Source: Neoarius graeffei
Lineage: Eukaryota > Chordata > Actinopteri > Siluriformes > Ariidae
Direction: 5' to 3'
Assembly: GCF_027579695.1 (NCBI RefSeq)
Contig: NC_083570.1
Coordinates: 8,666,793-8,730,792 of the forward strand
Length of the DNA stretch: 64,000 nucleotides
The stretch's first letter is position 1. Each line of letters begins with the position of its first letter. Of the stretch, positions 23,838 through 35,190 are shown piece after piece. The translations under genes and the position numbers were made by a program. Below the pieces are notes generated by a model that did no database searches, was not told where the DNA came from, and saw only the letters and a program-made list of their open reading frames with translations.

Positions 23838-25888
23838 TTCACTAACTGATCTGGGCTGGGTTTCCCGAAAGCCTCTTAAGGCCAAGAGAGTTTTAAATGA
23901 CCTCTTAAGATCCATCATCAAGCTAACGTGGTTTTCCTGAACAACATCGTAGCATAAGTCGTCCTTTAGTTTGCTCGGAATTTACGAGAGACCCGGCGCA
24001 CTCGTTCAAAACAAAGAGCGACTCGCTCGCTGCCGAATCCACAGAATGCGCATGCGGCTCTGAGGGACTCTCACAGTCAGCGGGGGAAACTGGGGTTGAA
24101 TCTGCTGGTGGTGTTCAATTAGTTTTCTTCTACATTGCAAATACATCGAGTTAATTATCAGAGGTGGACAGTAACGAAGTACATTTACTTGAGTTCTGTA
24201 CTGAAGTACACTTTTTGAGTATCTGTACTTTACTTGAGTATTTTTTTTTTAAACTTATGACTTTAACTTCACTACATTTGAAAGACAAATATCGTCCTTT
24301 TTACTCCACTACATTTCTATCAAGGTCCTCGTTACTCGTTACTATGAAGCAGCTTTGAAAGTGGATGTTTTTTATTTTCTAAAACGTGATTGGTTTTTCC
24401 GCAGGTGACACTGAGACAGTCTATCAGTAATCACTAGGGTCACGTCACGTCCATAGACTGGATAAAATCAAGATCAATGATTTCTCCGCAGCATTATTTA
24501 ACACGATCAGTTGATGGCAGAATGGAAGGAGGCGGTTCTTCTGGGGAATGCACACACCCACGGTTCTATAGCTAGAACCCATGATTCAGTTTTCTGAAAG
24601 GAATAAAGAGTCATTTTGCTTTAAATGTTTGCTTTGTTTGCCTAAAACGGAGCACATCACAGCCGACAAAAACTCGCCATCCCAACTGTGGAAGCATATT
24701 GAGGGATATAAGCGTTTTATTAGCTTGCAGTGAAGTTGTCTGTGCTTTTAGAGTTAGTGATAATGTTGAAATAACTATGTAGTCTGATTAGTCAAATGAT
24801 TTTCTGTGGATCTGCCCGCCAAGTTGCCATAGTCTTGTCCATGGCTAATGTGTACACATAGCCAGTTAACTTGGACACTGTTAGTTATGTCCAATACGAT
24901 GCCTTTAGCAGCTACTAATGCCTATATCGGGGACGCGAACTACAAAGACGCTCTTCGTCCTGTTGCTCTTTAGACTCCTTCTTATGAGTGAATTCCGGAA
25001 AACCACACACAGAGACAACGTTCATTCTTTAAGAGAGTCTCTCAACTCTCTCTTTAGGTCTGAAGGGCAACGTTATCAGGAAACCCACCCCTAACCAGAT
25101 TACGACCATCACTGAAGATAAATTTAACACTCTGTTCACCAGAACACAGACAATTTTAATCAGCTTTTACAGAATCCTTCTGATTGAGACACACATTGAA
25201 ATTAAAGTTCAAATCATATCACTGACTAAAGCACCTGTTTCTAGATGGGAAACTATAATTAAGATGATTTAATTCTGGAAAGATTTCTAGTTCTCACCTG
25301 TTTTTCAGCTCTTTCTGTTGCAACTGAAACAGCGTCATGGTCTTTATGTTTCTCCAACATGCACAAATAACAGATGCAGGTTTGATCAGTACGACAGTAG
25401 ATCTTCAGCACTTCACCATGTTCAGAGCAGATCTTCTCTTGGAGTTTTGCTGAGGCTTCAATTAATGTGTGTTTTTTCAAAGCAGGAACTTCAAGATGAG
25501 GTTTCAGATGAATTTCACAAAATGAAGTCAAACAAATCAGACAGGACTTGACGGCTTTGTGTTTTCTCCCGGTGCAGAAATCACACTCCACATCTCCAGG
25601 TCCAGCGTAACAGTGAGCAGGAGAAGCAGCTTGGACTTCAGTCTTCTTCAGTTTCTCCAACACTTCATCCAGCATGTTGTTTCTGCGTAGAACAGGCCTT
25701 GTCGTGAAAGTGTCTCTGCACTGAGGACAGCTGTAGACGCCCTTCTGATCCTCCTGATCCCAGCAGCCATTAATACACACCTTACAGAAACTGTGACCAC
25801 AGGGGATAGCCACCGGATCCTTCAGGAGATCCAGACACACTGGACACATGAACTGGTCCTGAGCTACTGAAATACTGGCCTCGGCCAT
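21496..25888 (-). CDS. finTRIM E3 ubiquitin ligase B, complete
   Basis: Complete finTRIM gene on the minus strand. Exons 25888-25298, 23665-23570, 23441-23208, 23075-22904, 22705-22646 and 22025-21496 have GT/AG borders and matching phases and give 560 residues, a usual family length. RING C3HC4 at residues 15-57; zinc-binding B-box region about 98-185 (CDFCTGRKHKAVKSC, then CSEHGEVLKIYC and CYLCMLEKHKDHD); coiled coil about 198-310 ([45 protein letters not shown]); PRY-SPRY from about 385 ([37 protein letters not shown]). Known role of the family: ubiquitin ligases expanded in fish and linked to antiviral responses; the target of this one is unknown. It is convergent with gene A, which it matches closely in the RING and coiled-coil exons. 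The first intron holds a dispersed repeat shared with the relic at 40.8-42 kb. Confidence 0.92.
22199..22270. repeat. Three-copy 24-bp tandem repeat
   Basis: Unit CAACCAATCAGAATTCAGAT plus four bases, three copies, in the intron before the PRY-SPRY exon of finTRIM B. Just upstream (22078-22102), the phrase GGGGGCGTGGTCACGAAAAC is shared with 61751-61772. Confidence 0.85.
23455..23494. repeat. (CA)n microsatellite in finTRIM B intron
   Basis: About 19 CA units immediately upstream (minus strand) of the third coding exon; the polypyrimidine tract next to its acceptor is adjacent. Confidence 0.9.
23788..23836. repeat. (GA)n microsatellite in finTRIM B intron
   Basis: Run of GT followed by about 20 GA units. 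The homologous position in the relic copy (40880-40937) is a long GT run with few GA units, so the two copies expanded different motifs. Confidence 0.9.
24162..24370. repeat. Truncated dispersed repeat in finTRIM B intron 1
   Basis: Begins AGAGGTGGACAGTAACGAAG, followed by ACATTTACTTGAGTTCTGTA and TTTACTCCACTACATTTCT. This resembles a very common fish repeat (GAGGTGGGTAGTAACGAG type). A second copy sits at the homologous place (41266-41470) in the finTRIM relic, so it was present before that duplication. Confidence 0.65.
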
Positions 25889-26302
25889 TTTCCTGAAATC
25901 GCAACGAGAGAGAGAGAGAGAGATCAGTTTTGTTTTCTCTGAAATGACAAGTTACTTCCTGGTTCTGTGTGTGAAAGAGAGAGAGAGAGAGGAGGAGCAC
26001 AAACACAGAAAGGTCATGAACACTCCTCTATTAACCATTTCATCTCCCTTCAGTGCAGAAATATAACCCATGTACAGTAGCTGCACTGATTAGGATTAAT
26101 TTCATGAAATACTCACAGAATGGATCTTAATTTTCTGGACTTTTCCACCTACTGACACCTCAAGCACAACTTTCAGCCTTGTTGATAAATTACAATTGTT
26201 TCACTTGAACAGCTTTTTCCTCGTGACATCTTTAAACTGATCTTCATCCCTAAAGAATGTTGCAGCCATTTTAAAAGTGAGGAGGACGCAGCTGTCAGGA
26301 AG

Positions 26303-26637
26303 TCCTTCCCACGCCTTACAGAACCTGGTATTCCTCGGCAGTCTCCCACTCAAGTACTAACCAGGCCCAACCTGTATGTGGCGCATCAGGCGGCGCCGAT
26401 CTCCGTTTCCATAGCCCTCGGCCTCTCGCCTATTACATAGCTAGGGTTACAGTGGGGGGCTAGTCCTCTGGTAACCACGAGAGTTTAACTCCCCATGCAC
26501 ATCTGTATTGCAGTGTGCCTTGCCAGATGGCGGTAGGTACCATTTTTATGATGGTCTTTTGTATGACCCGACCGTGAATAGAACTCCCGATCTCCCGATC
26601 GAGAGGCGGACACGCTACCACTAGGCCACTAGTCGGT
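26303..26637 (-). mobile_element. Compound SINE: tRNA-like head and 5S-rRNA-like tail, 14-bp target duplication
   Basis: CAGCTGTCAGGAAG flanks it at 26289-26302 and 26638-26651. On the minus strand it starts with a tRNA-like promoter (TGGCCTAGTGGTAGCGTGT and a B-box-like GGGAGTTCTATTC). It ends with a segment resembling 5S rRNA (CCTGGTTAGTACTTGAGTG, then GGGAGACTGCC, about 26378-26325). This order, with the 5S-like part at the 3' end, is unusual; known 5S-derived SINEs carry it as the 5' promoter. Confidence 0.8.
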
Positions 26638-26689
26638 CAGCTGTCAGGAAGGAAAACCATATTTTATTGATTTCGCATTGTTTATTACG

Positions 26690-29100
26690 AAAAGAAATCA
26701 CAAAAGTGGACCTTTTTTTCAACATAATCTCCATTTCACTCAGTATGAGCGCTCCAGGCTTAACAAGAGCCTGAACTCTTCATGACCTGCTGTTTGTGGA
26801 AACTAATCCACTTTGTGTTGATTCACATCCCACCACCTCATCACAGATTAGTTTCCTGGAGCAGCATGCCTCATCCTGTTTTATTCCTGACATCATGATT
26901 TATCAAGAACATTATTCCTGGTCGATGAAGAATTCTTTCTCATGAACAGATTGTTGAGATGGAAATGAAGTTGTTAGGTGAATATGTTTGAGATCAGAGA
27001 TCCTGAGTCACTTCAATCAGTCATTAGATGTGTCTTTGAGAAGTAGGAGAACACTGGAGAACCAGGAGGAAACCCACACTGACACGGGTCATTTTACCTT
27101 TGGGTCATTTTAACATTGTTAACAGACTGAAATGAATCTCCTGAAAGGCAGAAGAAAGAAATCTGCGAGTAGTGTTAACACAAGACTTTATCTAATCCCA
27201 GTCAGTGCAGGGTTCAAACCCCATCCACCAGAAATATCATTAAAATCAAAGGGAAAGGCAGAGATGAGGCAAGATCATAAACAGGAGATCTATCCAGAAT
27301 AAACACGGCTCACAACTGAGGAGATTTACTAACACACTTGAAGGGTTCACAGTAACTTCTTCTTTCTTGTGTTGAAAGGCAGTCAGCGTCCTTATTGTTG
27401 CATTGCTGCCACCTTCTGGATCAATTCCTTGCACCATTATACAGTGTCTTGCAAAAGTATTCATCCCCCTTGATGTTTGTCCTGTTTTATCGCATTACAA
27501 GCTGGAATTAAAATGGATGTTTTGGAGGGTTAGCACCATTTGATTTACAAACCATGCCGACCACTTAAAAGGTGAAAATTGTTGTTTTATTGTGACACAA
27601 ACAATTTTTAAGGTAAAAAAGACAGAAATCTGGAGTGTGCATAAGAATTCACCCCCAAAGTCAATACTTTGTAGAGACACCTTTTGCTGCAATTACAGCT
27701 GCAAGTCTCTTGGGGTATGTCTCTATTAGCTTAGCACATCTAGCTCCTGGGATTTTTGCCCATTCCTCAAGGCAAAACTGCTCACACTCCTTCAAGTTAG
27801 ATGGGTTGCATTGGTGTACAGCAATCTTCAAGTTATGCCACAGATTCTCAATTGGATTGAGGTCTAGGCTTTGATGAGGCCATTCCAAGATATTTAAATG
27901 TTTCCCTTTAAACCACTCCAGTGTAGCTTTAGCAGTATGTTTAGGATCGTTGTCCTGCTGGAATGTGAACTTTTGTCTCAGTCTCAAACCTCTGGCTGAC
28001 TCAAACAGGCTTTCCTCCAGAATTGCCCTGTATTTAGTGCCATCCATCTTTCCTTCAGTCCTGACCAGCTTTCCTGTCCCTGCAGATGAAAAAGATCCCC
28101 ACAGCATGATGCTGCCACCACCGTGCTTCACTGTAAGAATGGTGTTCTCAGGGTGATGGGTTTGCACCACACAGGGTGATGGGTTTGTGTTTCCCATGAT
28201 GGCCAAAAAGATCAATTTTGGTCTCATCTGACCAGAGAATCTTCTTCCATGTGTTTGGGGAGTCTGCCACATGCTGTTGGGCAAACTCCAAACATCTCTG
28301 ATTAATGCCCTCCTTCCCCGGTCTGTGAGTTTTGTTGGGCAGGGCCTTCTCTTGTCAGGTTTGTAGTGGTGCCATATTCTTTCCATTTTGCTATAATGAA
28401 TTTAATGGCACGCCATGGGATATTCAATATTTGGGATATTTTTTATAACCCAACCCTGATCTATACTTCTCCATAACTTTGTCTCTGACCTGTTTGGAGG
28501 CTCCTTGGTTTTCATGTTGTTTGTTTTGTCATGTTACAGAGTCAGGGTCCTTCCAGAATAGGTTGATTTATATAGACACCATGTGACAGATCATGTGACA
28601 CTGTGATTGCACACAGGTGGCTCTTAATCAACTAATTATGTGACTTATGAAGTGAATTGGTTGGACCAGCTCTTATTTAGGGGTTTCATAAGAAAGGGGT
28701 GAATACATATGCACACTCCAGATTTCTGGGTTTTTTTTAATCTTAATTATTGTATGTGTTACAATAAAACAACAATTTTCACCTTTAAAGTGGTAGGCAT
28801 GTTGTGTAAATCAAATGGTGCTAACCCTCCAAACATCCATTTTAATTCCAGCTTGTAATGCGACAAAACAGGACAAACACCAGGGGGGATGAATACTTTT
28901 GCAAGACACTGTCCAGCAGCTTGCGGACATCCTGACCTCAGTATTAAAAGCTTCTGTCTGAAAATGAGTTCAGCACAGAAACTTCATCGCTGGGGGAAAC
29001 TTTATTCTCCTGTGCTCTTATCTTTTATTCTGCAAAGCTTTGATTGTAATATTTGAATAAAAATCCCAAACTCATAGATAAACCTGGATTTATAAGATTC
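26690..29100. repeat. Second copy of the finTRIM 3'-flank block, carrying a Tc1 element
   Basis: 26936-27355 matches 20078-20510, and 28913-29098 matches 21132-21322. A Tc1 element (27440-28912) lies between them, and an extra 85 bp precedes it. The expected PRY-SPRY exon does not follow at the right-hand end (29100 onward), so the block has been cut off from its gene. Confidence 0.75.
27440..28912 (-). mobile_element. Tc1 element with decayed transposase
   Basis: Terminal inverted repeats of about 110 bp: CAGTGTCTTGCAAAAGTATT at the left and its mirror ending at 28912, with TGTAAATCAAATGGTGCTAA-type inner ends. TA precedes the left end; the right TA is lost. Minus-strand transposase pieces: IPWRAIKFIIAKWKEYG (helix-turn-helix), LWSDETKI (first catalytic Asp, other frame), VKHGGGSIMLWG, FQQDNDPKHTAKAT (second Asp), SLDLNPIENLWHNLK (last acidic residue). 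The 241-codon open frame covers only the C-terminal two thirds and crosses frame changes, so it is inactive. Confidence 0.9.
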
Positions 29101-29694
29101 TATAAAAAAAGTAAATTTTATTCAATGAAACACAACATGCATTTAATACAATTCAATACAACCTCTCTCTCTGTCTCTCTCTTTTCTCTCCTTTCTCTCC
29201 AAGTCTTCATATTGGATCAGCACCAGAACATTCGTGCACTGATGTTAGCTGGACTTCCTGCATGTTTGCACCACCTTGATAACTGAAGCTTGATTGTGCA
29301 TTTTCTGAATCACTGAATGAAACAATTTCAGCTGTATGTAATTCGGCTAAAAAGGAGCAAAAAACAAACAGTGACGAGCCATTTGGGAGCTGAACAAGTC
29401 AATTCTGATTGTAAATTGCTGTTCAGTCCACATTATGTAGAACATTTTGGAATCATTGTTCAATTCACTGCTTATTCATGCAGTGTGACATCTTCACGAT
29501 ACACAACAAGATCTGTTTTTTGTCTTGTTAACTTCGAGAGAGAGAAAAAATGAGGCTGGTGAGGGAACGACTCACTTATAGCTGCTATAACGATAGTGAT
29601 GACAGGCTCTAACTCGTTTCATGGACGTTCCACAACATTATATGTAGATATAAATGGATAAAGAGTATGATGTGTCATTTTGTACACTGAAAAA

Positions 29695-30290
29695 TACAAT
29701 AGCAATTCCAAAAAAGTTGGGACGCTGTGTAAACTGCAAATAAAAAGAGAATGTGATAATTTGTAAATCATGGACACCCGATATTTCATTCAAAATAGTA
29801 CAAAGACAACATTTCGAATGTTGAAACTGAGAAATTTTATTGTTTTTTGAAAAATACACACTCATTTTGAATTTGATGTCAGCAAAATGGTCAAGAAAGT
29901 TCAAGAAAGGACGGGGTGTGTTTACTACTGTGTTGCATCACCTCTACTTTTAACAATTCTCTGTTAACATTTGGGAACTGAGGAGACCAATTGCTGTAGT
30001 TTTGAAAGAGAAATGTTGTCCCATTCTTGCCTGATATACACTTTCAGCTGCTCAAAAGTTTGCGGTCTCCTTTGTCATATTTTGTGCTTCATAATGCACC
30101 AAATGTTTTCAATGGGAGACAGGTCTGGACTGCAGCAGGCCAGTTTAGCACCCAGACTCTTTTACTACAGAGCCATGCAGTTTTAATATGCGCAGAAAGC
30201 AGTTTGGCATTGTCTCGCTGAAAGAAGGAAGGCCTTCCCTAAAAAAGATTTTGTCTGGACGGCGGCATATTGCTCTGAAACATGTTTATA
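29695..30290 (-). pseudogene. Tc1/mariner relic, sister of 7590-8158
   Basis: Starts with CAATTCCAAAAAAGTTGGGA (mirror of the end at 8155) and continues through the same sequence as 7600-8150 in the opposite orientation, including the Asp-region remnant near 30225. No frame survives. Only the 3' half of the element is present. Confidence 0.7.
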
Positions 30291-30546
30291 GCGGAGCTTT
30301 CGCACGGGCCGAAAATCTGGAAACCCATCGAGTTGATTTTTCATGAACACACAGGGATCCCAGCCGTGTTCGTCCATCCCCGCCCCTCACTATTCTGATT
30401 GGCTGTTTGATTTTGGCTGTAACTAGAAGCGCGAGCACCTACATAACTTATTTTTGTCTCCAGATAATTTCATATTTATCGGGTTTTTCCATCGAGAACA
30501 ACTCAAACAGTGCAACACAATCATTTTAGTTGACTCAGTTGATATA

Positions 30547-31090
30547 TATACAGTGGCATGCAAAGGTTTGGGCACCCTTGCTGAAAATGTCTGTTACTGT
30601 GAATAGTTAAGTGAGCAGAAGATGAACCGATCACCAAAAGGCATAAAGGTAAAGACGAGACATTTCTTTTCAGCGTTTTATGCAGGATTTGTGTATTATT
30701 TTTGTTTTGTACAATTGGAGAGTGAAAAAAGAAAAGGAATGCCATGCGAAAGTTTGGGCACCCCAATACATTTGAGTTCTCAGGTTACTTTTACCAAGGT
30801 TCCAGACCTTAATTAGCTTATTGAGCTGTGGCTTGTTCAAATTCTTCATTAGGAAAGGTCAGATGATGCATATTTCAAAGCTGTATAAATTCTCTGACTC
30901 CTCGAACTTGTCTCTAAAATCAACAGCCATGGGCTCCTCTAAGCAACTTCCTCACATTCTGAATAATAAAATAATTGATGCTCACAAAGCAGGAGAAAGC
31001 TACAAGAACATAGCAAAGTGTTTTCAGGTAGCTGTTTCCTCAGATTGTAATGTTATTAAGAAATGTCAGATCACAGAAACGGTCAGCTAC
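30547..31090 (+). mobile_element. 5' half of another Tc1-like element
   Basis: Begins TACAGTGGCATGCAAAGGTT, with an inner direct repeat of the GTTTGGGCACCC phrase at 30570 and 30752, then encodes the N-terminal helix-turn-helix of a Tc1 transposase (MGSSKQLPHILNNKIIDAHK, GESYKNIAK) from 30929. The frame breaks near 31050 and the 3' half is absent; the sequence runs into a SINE head. Confidence 0.75.
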
Positions 31091-31097
31091 AGCATAA

Positions 31098-31155
31098 TCA
31101 GGTGTACAGTGGTGTGATGGTTAGCACAGTCACCTCACAGCAAGAAGGTTCTGGG
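31098..31155 (+). mobile_element. SINE head fragment
   Basis: GTGTGATGGTTAGCACAGTC followed by CCTCACAGCAAGAAGGTTCT is the tRNA-like head also seen at 58907 and 60663. It stops abruptly at CAGGGCTCTCAAGT, the start of another element. Confidence 0.6.
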
Positions 31156-31995
31156 CAGGGCTCTCAAGTCTCACGCATTGAGCGTGAGACACACGCATTT
31201 CAAGCAGTTCACATGCTCACACGCCACACCTTGTATCTCTCACGCACAGAAATTACTAAGACACCATCCACCAAGGTGCACCGCTATTTTTTAACTGTGG
31301 ATGAAGAGCAGGCATCAAGTGGTTTCCCGCAGAGTTCAGAAACAGCTTGCCACACACCGATCAATAAATTGAGAAATGTAGCTACCCAACAGCCAATCAA
31401 AAAATAGCATTGTTGTTGTCGCGGCGAACGCCCTTTTTGTCAGCCGGTATGCAAGCGCGTTAATTACTCACCTGTGCGCAATCAAGGAGAACAAAGCGAC
31501 ACGCTGACTTCCTGCTCGGGTGCGAGGACTGAACAGCAAAAAGTAGGCTGCTGCAGTGCGAAATACAAATTCTGGCCCGTAGCCAGGGGGGATCGGAGGG
31601 TTCGTTCGCCCCCCCCGGACACACACGCCCCTCAAGATTACTCAAGATTTATTCATTTGTTCATGTCCGATGAATATACATTGATTCACATTTAAATTTA
31701 CAATATCAAATCTAGACTAATCAAAAAAGAAAAGTAGACTAAGTGAGGACGAGTTAGAAAAACGGGTTCATTTCTCCTATGTTTATGTTTACACGTTTTG
31801 TTCAGACTGCTTTACACCCCAATCCAGTGGGTGGCGGTAATGCCCCATTAGACCCCTTTCACTGACGTCACCCGAAACCGGAAGTAAACAAACCCTGCGC
31901 CACATTGGAAGACCACCAAACTCGTGATTAGGGGGAAATAACGGCAGCGCGCGGTATGTGAACCCACGAGGCACTTGGTTCATCAAAAACCTACA

Positions 31996-32190
31996 ATGGT
32001 AAACTTTTGTGCTGCGTTAGGGTTCTAACAAAGCTGATGGGAAAGGTGAAAAGAAGTCTTTCTACAGAATACCAGCTGTGATTGAGACACAAGGGGAGCA
32101 AACCAAGGAGCTTTCTGCCAGGAGACAGAGAGAGGATTTAGCTGCTTTATGCAGAGCGGATCTGAATACTTCAAGTCTATTTTGTTACTG
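31996..32190 (+). pseudogene. THAP-domain fragment of a DNA transposon
   Basis: MVNFCAALG at ATG 31996, then after a frame slip SNKADGKGEKKSFYRIPAV, with QREDLAALCRADLNTSSLFC further on and a GTAAGT donor at 32191. The C-x(n)-C start and FYRIP block are THAP features. The zinc-finger end is missing. Confidence 0.55.
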
Positions 32191-32437
32191 GTAAGTCACT
32201 AGGCTAGAGTGTTGTAGAACATTTTTTTAAATGTTTACTGAATAAAAACATCCTTAATTTTATCAAATATTCTCTACTCTATATTTCATTTCTTTCTTTT
32301 GTTTTAATTTTCCTCCCTCCATCCCTCTTTGGATTTTAAATATAGTTTTTCCCCCAGGTCCAAATAATTCAAATATATATAAATAAAAACAGATAAGTAG
32401 TAAATTAAAAATAAATTATGAAATAAAAAAATAAATT

Positions 32438-32555
32438 CTCCCTTGCTCCGAGTCTTATCATATGGGTCAAACCCATCAATCACAGCCAGTTTCTCCACAT
32501 ACCGTGCCCTTTCTGCAGCTGGTAATGTACTCACATAACCAGAATTATCAGCCAT
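32438..32555 (-). pseudogene. N-terminal fragment of a SWIM/YqaJ-type transposon protein
   Basis: Minus-strand start MADNSGYVSTLPAAERARYV followed by DGFDPYDK resembles the N-terminus of multi-copy fish proteins that continue into SWIM zinc-finger and YqaJ-like nuclease domains. Only about 40 codons remain before unrelated AT-rich sequence. The assignment is from memory of the family pattern and is tentative. Confidence 0.4.
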
Positions 32556-33242
32556 CGTGTCACTTTACTCTCGCTCGTACTTTGTTTTATATTGTGAGTG
32601 CATGTACTTGGTCTTCCAATATGGTGCCTAACAAAATCTCGCAGTACGGTGATGTCACGCGGTAGCCCTGGATAGAAGAGAAAGTGGGGAAAAAAGAAGA
32701 TAAAGACAGAAAACGCAAGAAATCTGCTGCTACTTTGTCCCAAAATATTGGCGCCATGTTCCAAAAAAGGGCTAAAATGGGTAAGGTGCTGAGTGCAGGA
32801 TTTTGTTTTTCTTTTGTTTACAACAGTAGTGGTAGATCGATCTGTCAGAGTGATCAGTGGGGGTAGCGTCAGCCTGTCCGTCAGTCTGTGTGTGTCAGTG
32901 ACACGCACACACAGAGATGAGTTAGGTGGCTCGATGGCTAGGTACTAGTAGCGTCGGACCTGGGGCTGCTTTTATTTTTTTTTTCAGCTTGGGAAATCGG
33001 AGCTGTGGTGTGGTGTGAAGACAGTAAAATGCGAGACTTTTAAGAGCACGTGTTTTTCAGTCGTCATGGTAACATAGCGTCATGGTAACATGACGCCCTG
33101 TCAGTGGTTTGGCATTTGGATCAGAGTGAAAAGAAACGTGTGCACTAGCTGGAAAATGAAAATGTTCAGACCAGTGTGTGTGAAAACACCCACTGTTGCT
33201 GCATTTGGGCAATTTTAAATTAATTGTCCTTATAGGGCTGTG

Positions 33243-34113
33243 TAGACCCCGAAGCCGTTTGTTTTCAGGATAATGGCTGGCTGATGAAATTATTGGCTGG
33301 CTAGCTGACTCAGCCAAAACCTTAATGGCTGCTGCAGCCACCAAAATGTTTATGGCTACAAATGGCTGATACTGGACGTCACTGTGTGGCATATATCCGG
33401 GCGAACGGATCAAACAAATGGGGGGAATAAATAGCAAATTACCACAGGTCCCCTGGTCTCTTACTTCATTGTAAATATAAATCTAGCAAGATTGTAGTTC
33501 AATGCTAATAATAAGCTAATCTGGATTGTTCGAGGAAGGCATCTAGCTATCTACTCTCACCAGCAATGACCAGTGAAGGACTGGCAGCTATCTTACTATG
33601 ATGAAAGTAGAGTGGTGGAGTACTTTTTTTTTTTTTATCAATCTCGAAGTATGTGAAACAAACAAACAAAAAAAAATAACTTTACACTTTCCCTCAGCAG
33701 CGGCAAAGAATGCAGCCATCTCGTCGATATCGGAGTCGATTGATGCTCTGGGTGGGTTCCCGGGTTCCCCAGTGTATCGTGGTAACGGTGTGAGGGGCGG
33801 GAAGCCAGACAGGTAGTCACAACGGCAAGCTTGTGGTGGCTCTCTGTGCTGTAATATCAGTTCTAAATCTCTACAGTGTATGCCTATACGTCTCTATTGT
33901 GCTACTACTAGTGTGTACAGTTGATCATGTTTGTGTCACTTTTCTTGTAGCTCATGATGTGGATAAACCCATTATTTGATGTACACAATTCTTAGTGGCT
34001 CAGCCAAATTTTATTAGATAGCGGCTCAAATTGGCTTACAAAATTATTGGCTGGCGGCGGCTCAAATTCTAAATGGCAGTTTTAGCGGCGCCTGGTGGCG
34101 GCTTCGGGGTCTA
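33243..34113. mobile_element. hAT-like MITE with 8-bp target duplication GGGCTGTG
   Basis: TAGACCCCGAAGCCG at the left end is mirrored at 34099-34113. GGGCTGTG flanks both sides (33235-33242 and 34114-34121). The inside contains repeated TGGCTGGC/GGCTCAGCC motifs near both ends, likely subterminal protein-binding repeats. No transposase is seen. Confidence 0.85.
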
Positions 34114-34286
34114 GGGCTGTGCAATATTATTTCAATCTCAGGATTACTTGAAACACTTATCTCAATTAGAAATTGTTGTTTTTTATGCTAAAGCATGGGC
34201 AGATCAGGAGTGTTCTGATGCCATAAACAACAACTGAAGTGAGCAACAGAGACAGACAACAACAGACAGACAGAGGAGGGGAGGGC

Positions 34287-35190
34287 AACAACAGAGACAG
34301 ACAATGAAGGAGAGCAACAACAGAGACAGACAATGAAGGAGAGCAACAACAGAGACAGACAATGAAGGAGAGCAACAACAGAGACAGACAATGAAGGAGA
34401 GCAACAACAGAGACAGACAATGAAGGAGAGCAACAACAGAGACAGACAATGAAGGAGGGCAACAACAGAGACAGACAATGAAGGAGGGCAACAACAGAGA
34501 CAGACAATGAAGGAGGGCAACAACAGAGACAGACAATGAAGGAGGGCAACAACAGAGACAGACAATGAAGGAGGGCAACAACAGAGACAGACAATGAAGG
34601 AGGGCAACAACAGAGACAGACAATGAAGGAGAGCAACAACAGAGACAGACAATGAAGGAGAGCAACAACAGAGACAGACAATGAAGGAGAGCAACAACAG
34701 AGACAGACAATGAAGGAGGGCAACAACAGAGACAGACAATGAAGGAGGGCAACAACAGAGACAGACAATGAAGGAGGGCAACAACAGAGACAGACAATGA
34801 AGGAGGGCAACAACAGAGACAGACAATGAAGGAGGGCAACAACAGAGACAGACAATGAAGGAGAGCAACAACAGAGACAGACAATGAAGGAGGGCAAGAA
34901 CAGAGACAGACAATGAAGGAGGGCAACAACAGAGACAGACAATGAAGGAGAGCAACAACAGAGACAGACAATGAAGGAGAGCAACAACAGAGACAGACAA
35001 TGAAGGAGAGCAACAACAGAGACAGACAATGAAGGAGAGCAACAACAGAGACAGACAATGAAGGAGAGCAACAACAGAGACAGACAATGAAGGAGAGCAA
35101 CAACAGAGACAGACAATGAAGGAGAGCAACAACAGAGACAGACAATGAAGGAGAGCAACAACAGAGACAGACAATGAAGGAGAGCAACAG
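34287..35190. repeat. 29-bp minisatellite, about 31 copies
   Basis: Unit AGCAACAACAGAGACAGACA plus AATGAAGGAG (29 bp net), with a GAGAGC/GAGGGC variant position that comes in runs. Edges carry divergent units (GCAATGGAAAAGAGAAACAA). Because 29 is not a multiple of 3, all three minus-strand frames stay open for over 330 codons and read the same Leu/Cys/Ser-rich cycle; this is an arithmetic effect, not a gene. Confidence 0.95.

Larger units (their letters stand above)
31848..32668. mobile_element. Internally deleted DNA element carrying THAP and YqaJ-type fragments
   Basis: The left part (TTTCACTGACGTCACCC, then ATTGGAAGACCA near 31900) is mirrored at the right (TGGTCTTCCAAT near 32610, then GTGATGTCACGCGG to 32665), giving loose inverted ends of about 65 bp. 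Inside, a THAP fragment on the plus strand and a second protein fragment on the minus strand converge, as if the middle of a two-gene element were deleted. Confidence 0.55.

Noticed and set aside
26303-26637. A functional 5S rRNA or tRNA gene
   Set aside because: The similarities are partial and lie in one retroposed unit with a target duplication; neither RNA is complete.
27635-28156. Plus-strand open frames inside the Tc1 element
   Set aside because: They are antisense to the recognised transposase and carry no domain.
32684-32866. Lys/Arg-rich open frame starting MGKKEDKDRKRKK
   Set aside because: It resembles the basic start of hAT-type proteins, but no further domain follows and the frame ends in unrelated sequence; too weak to annotate as a gene.
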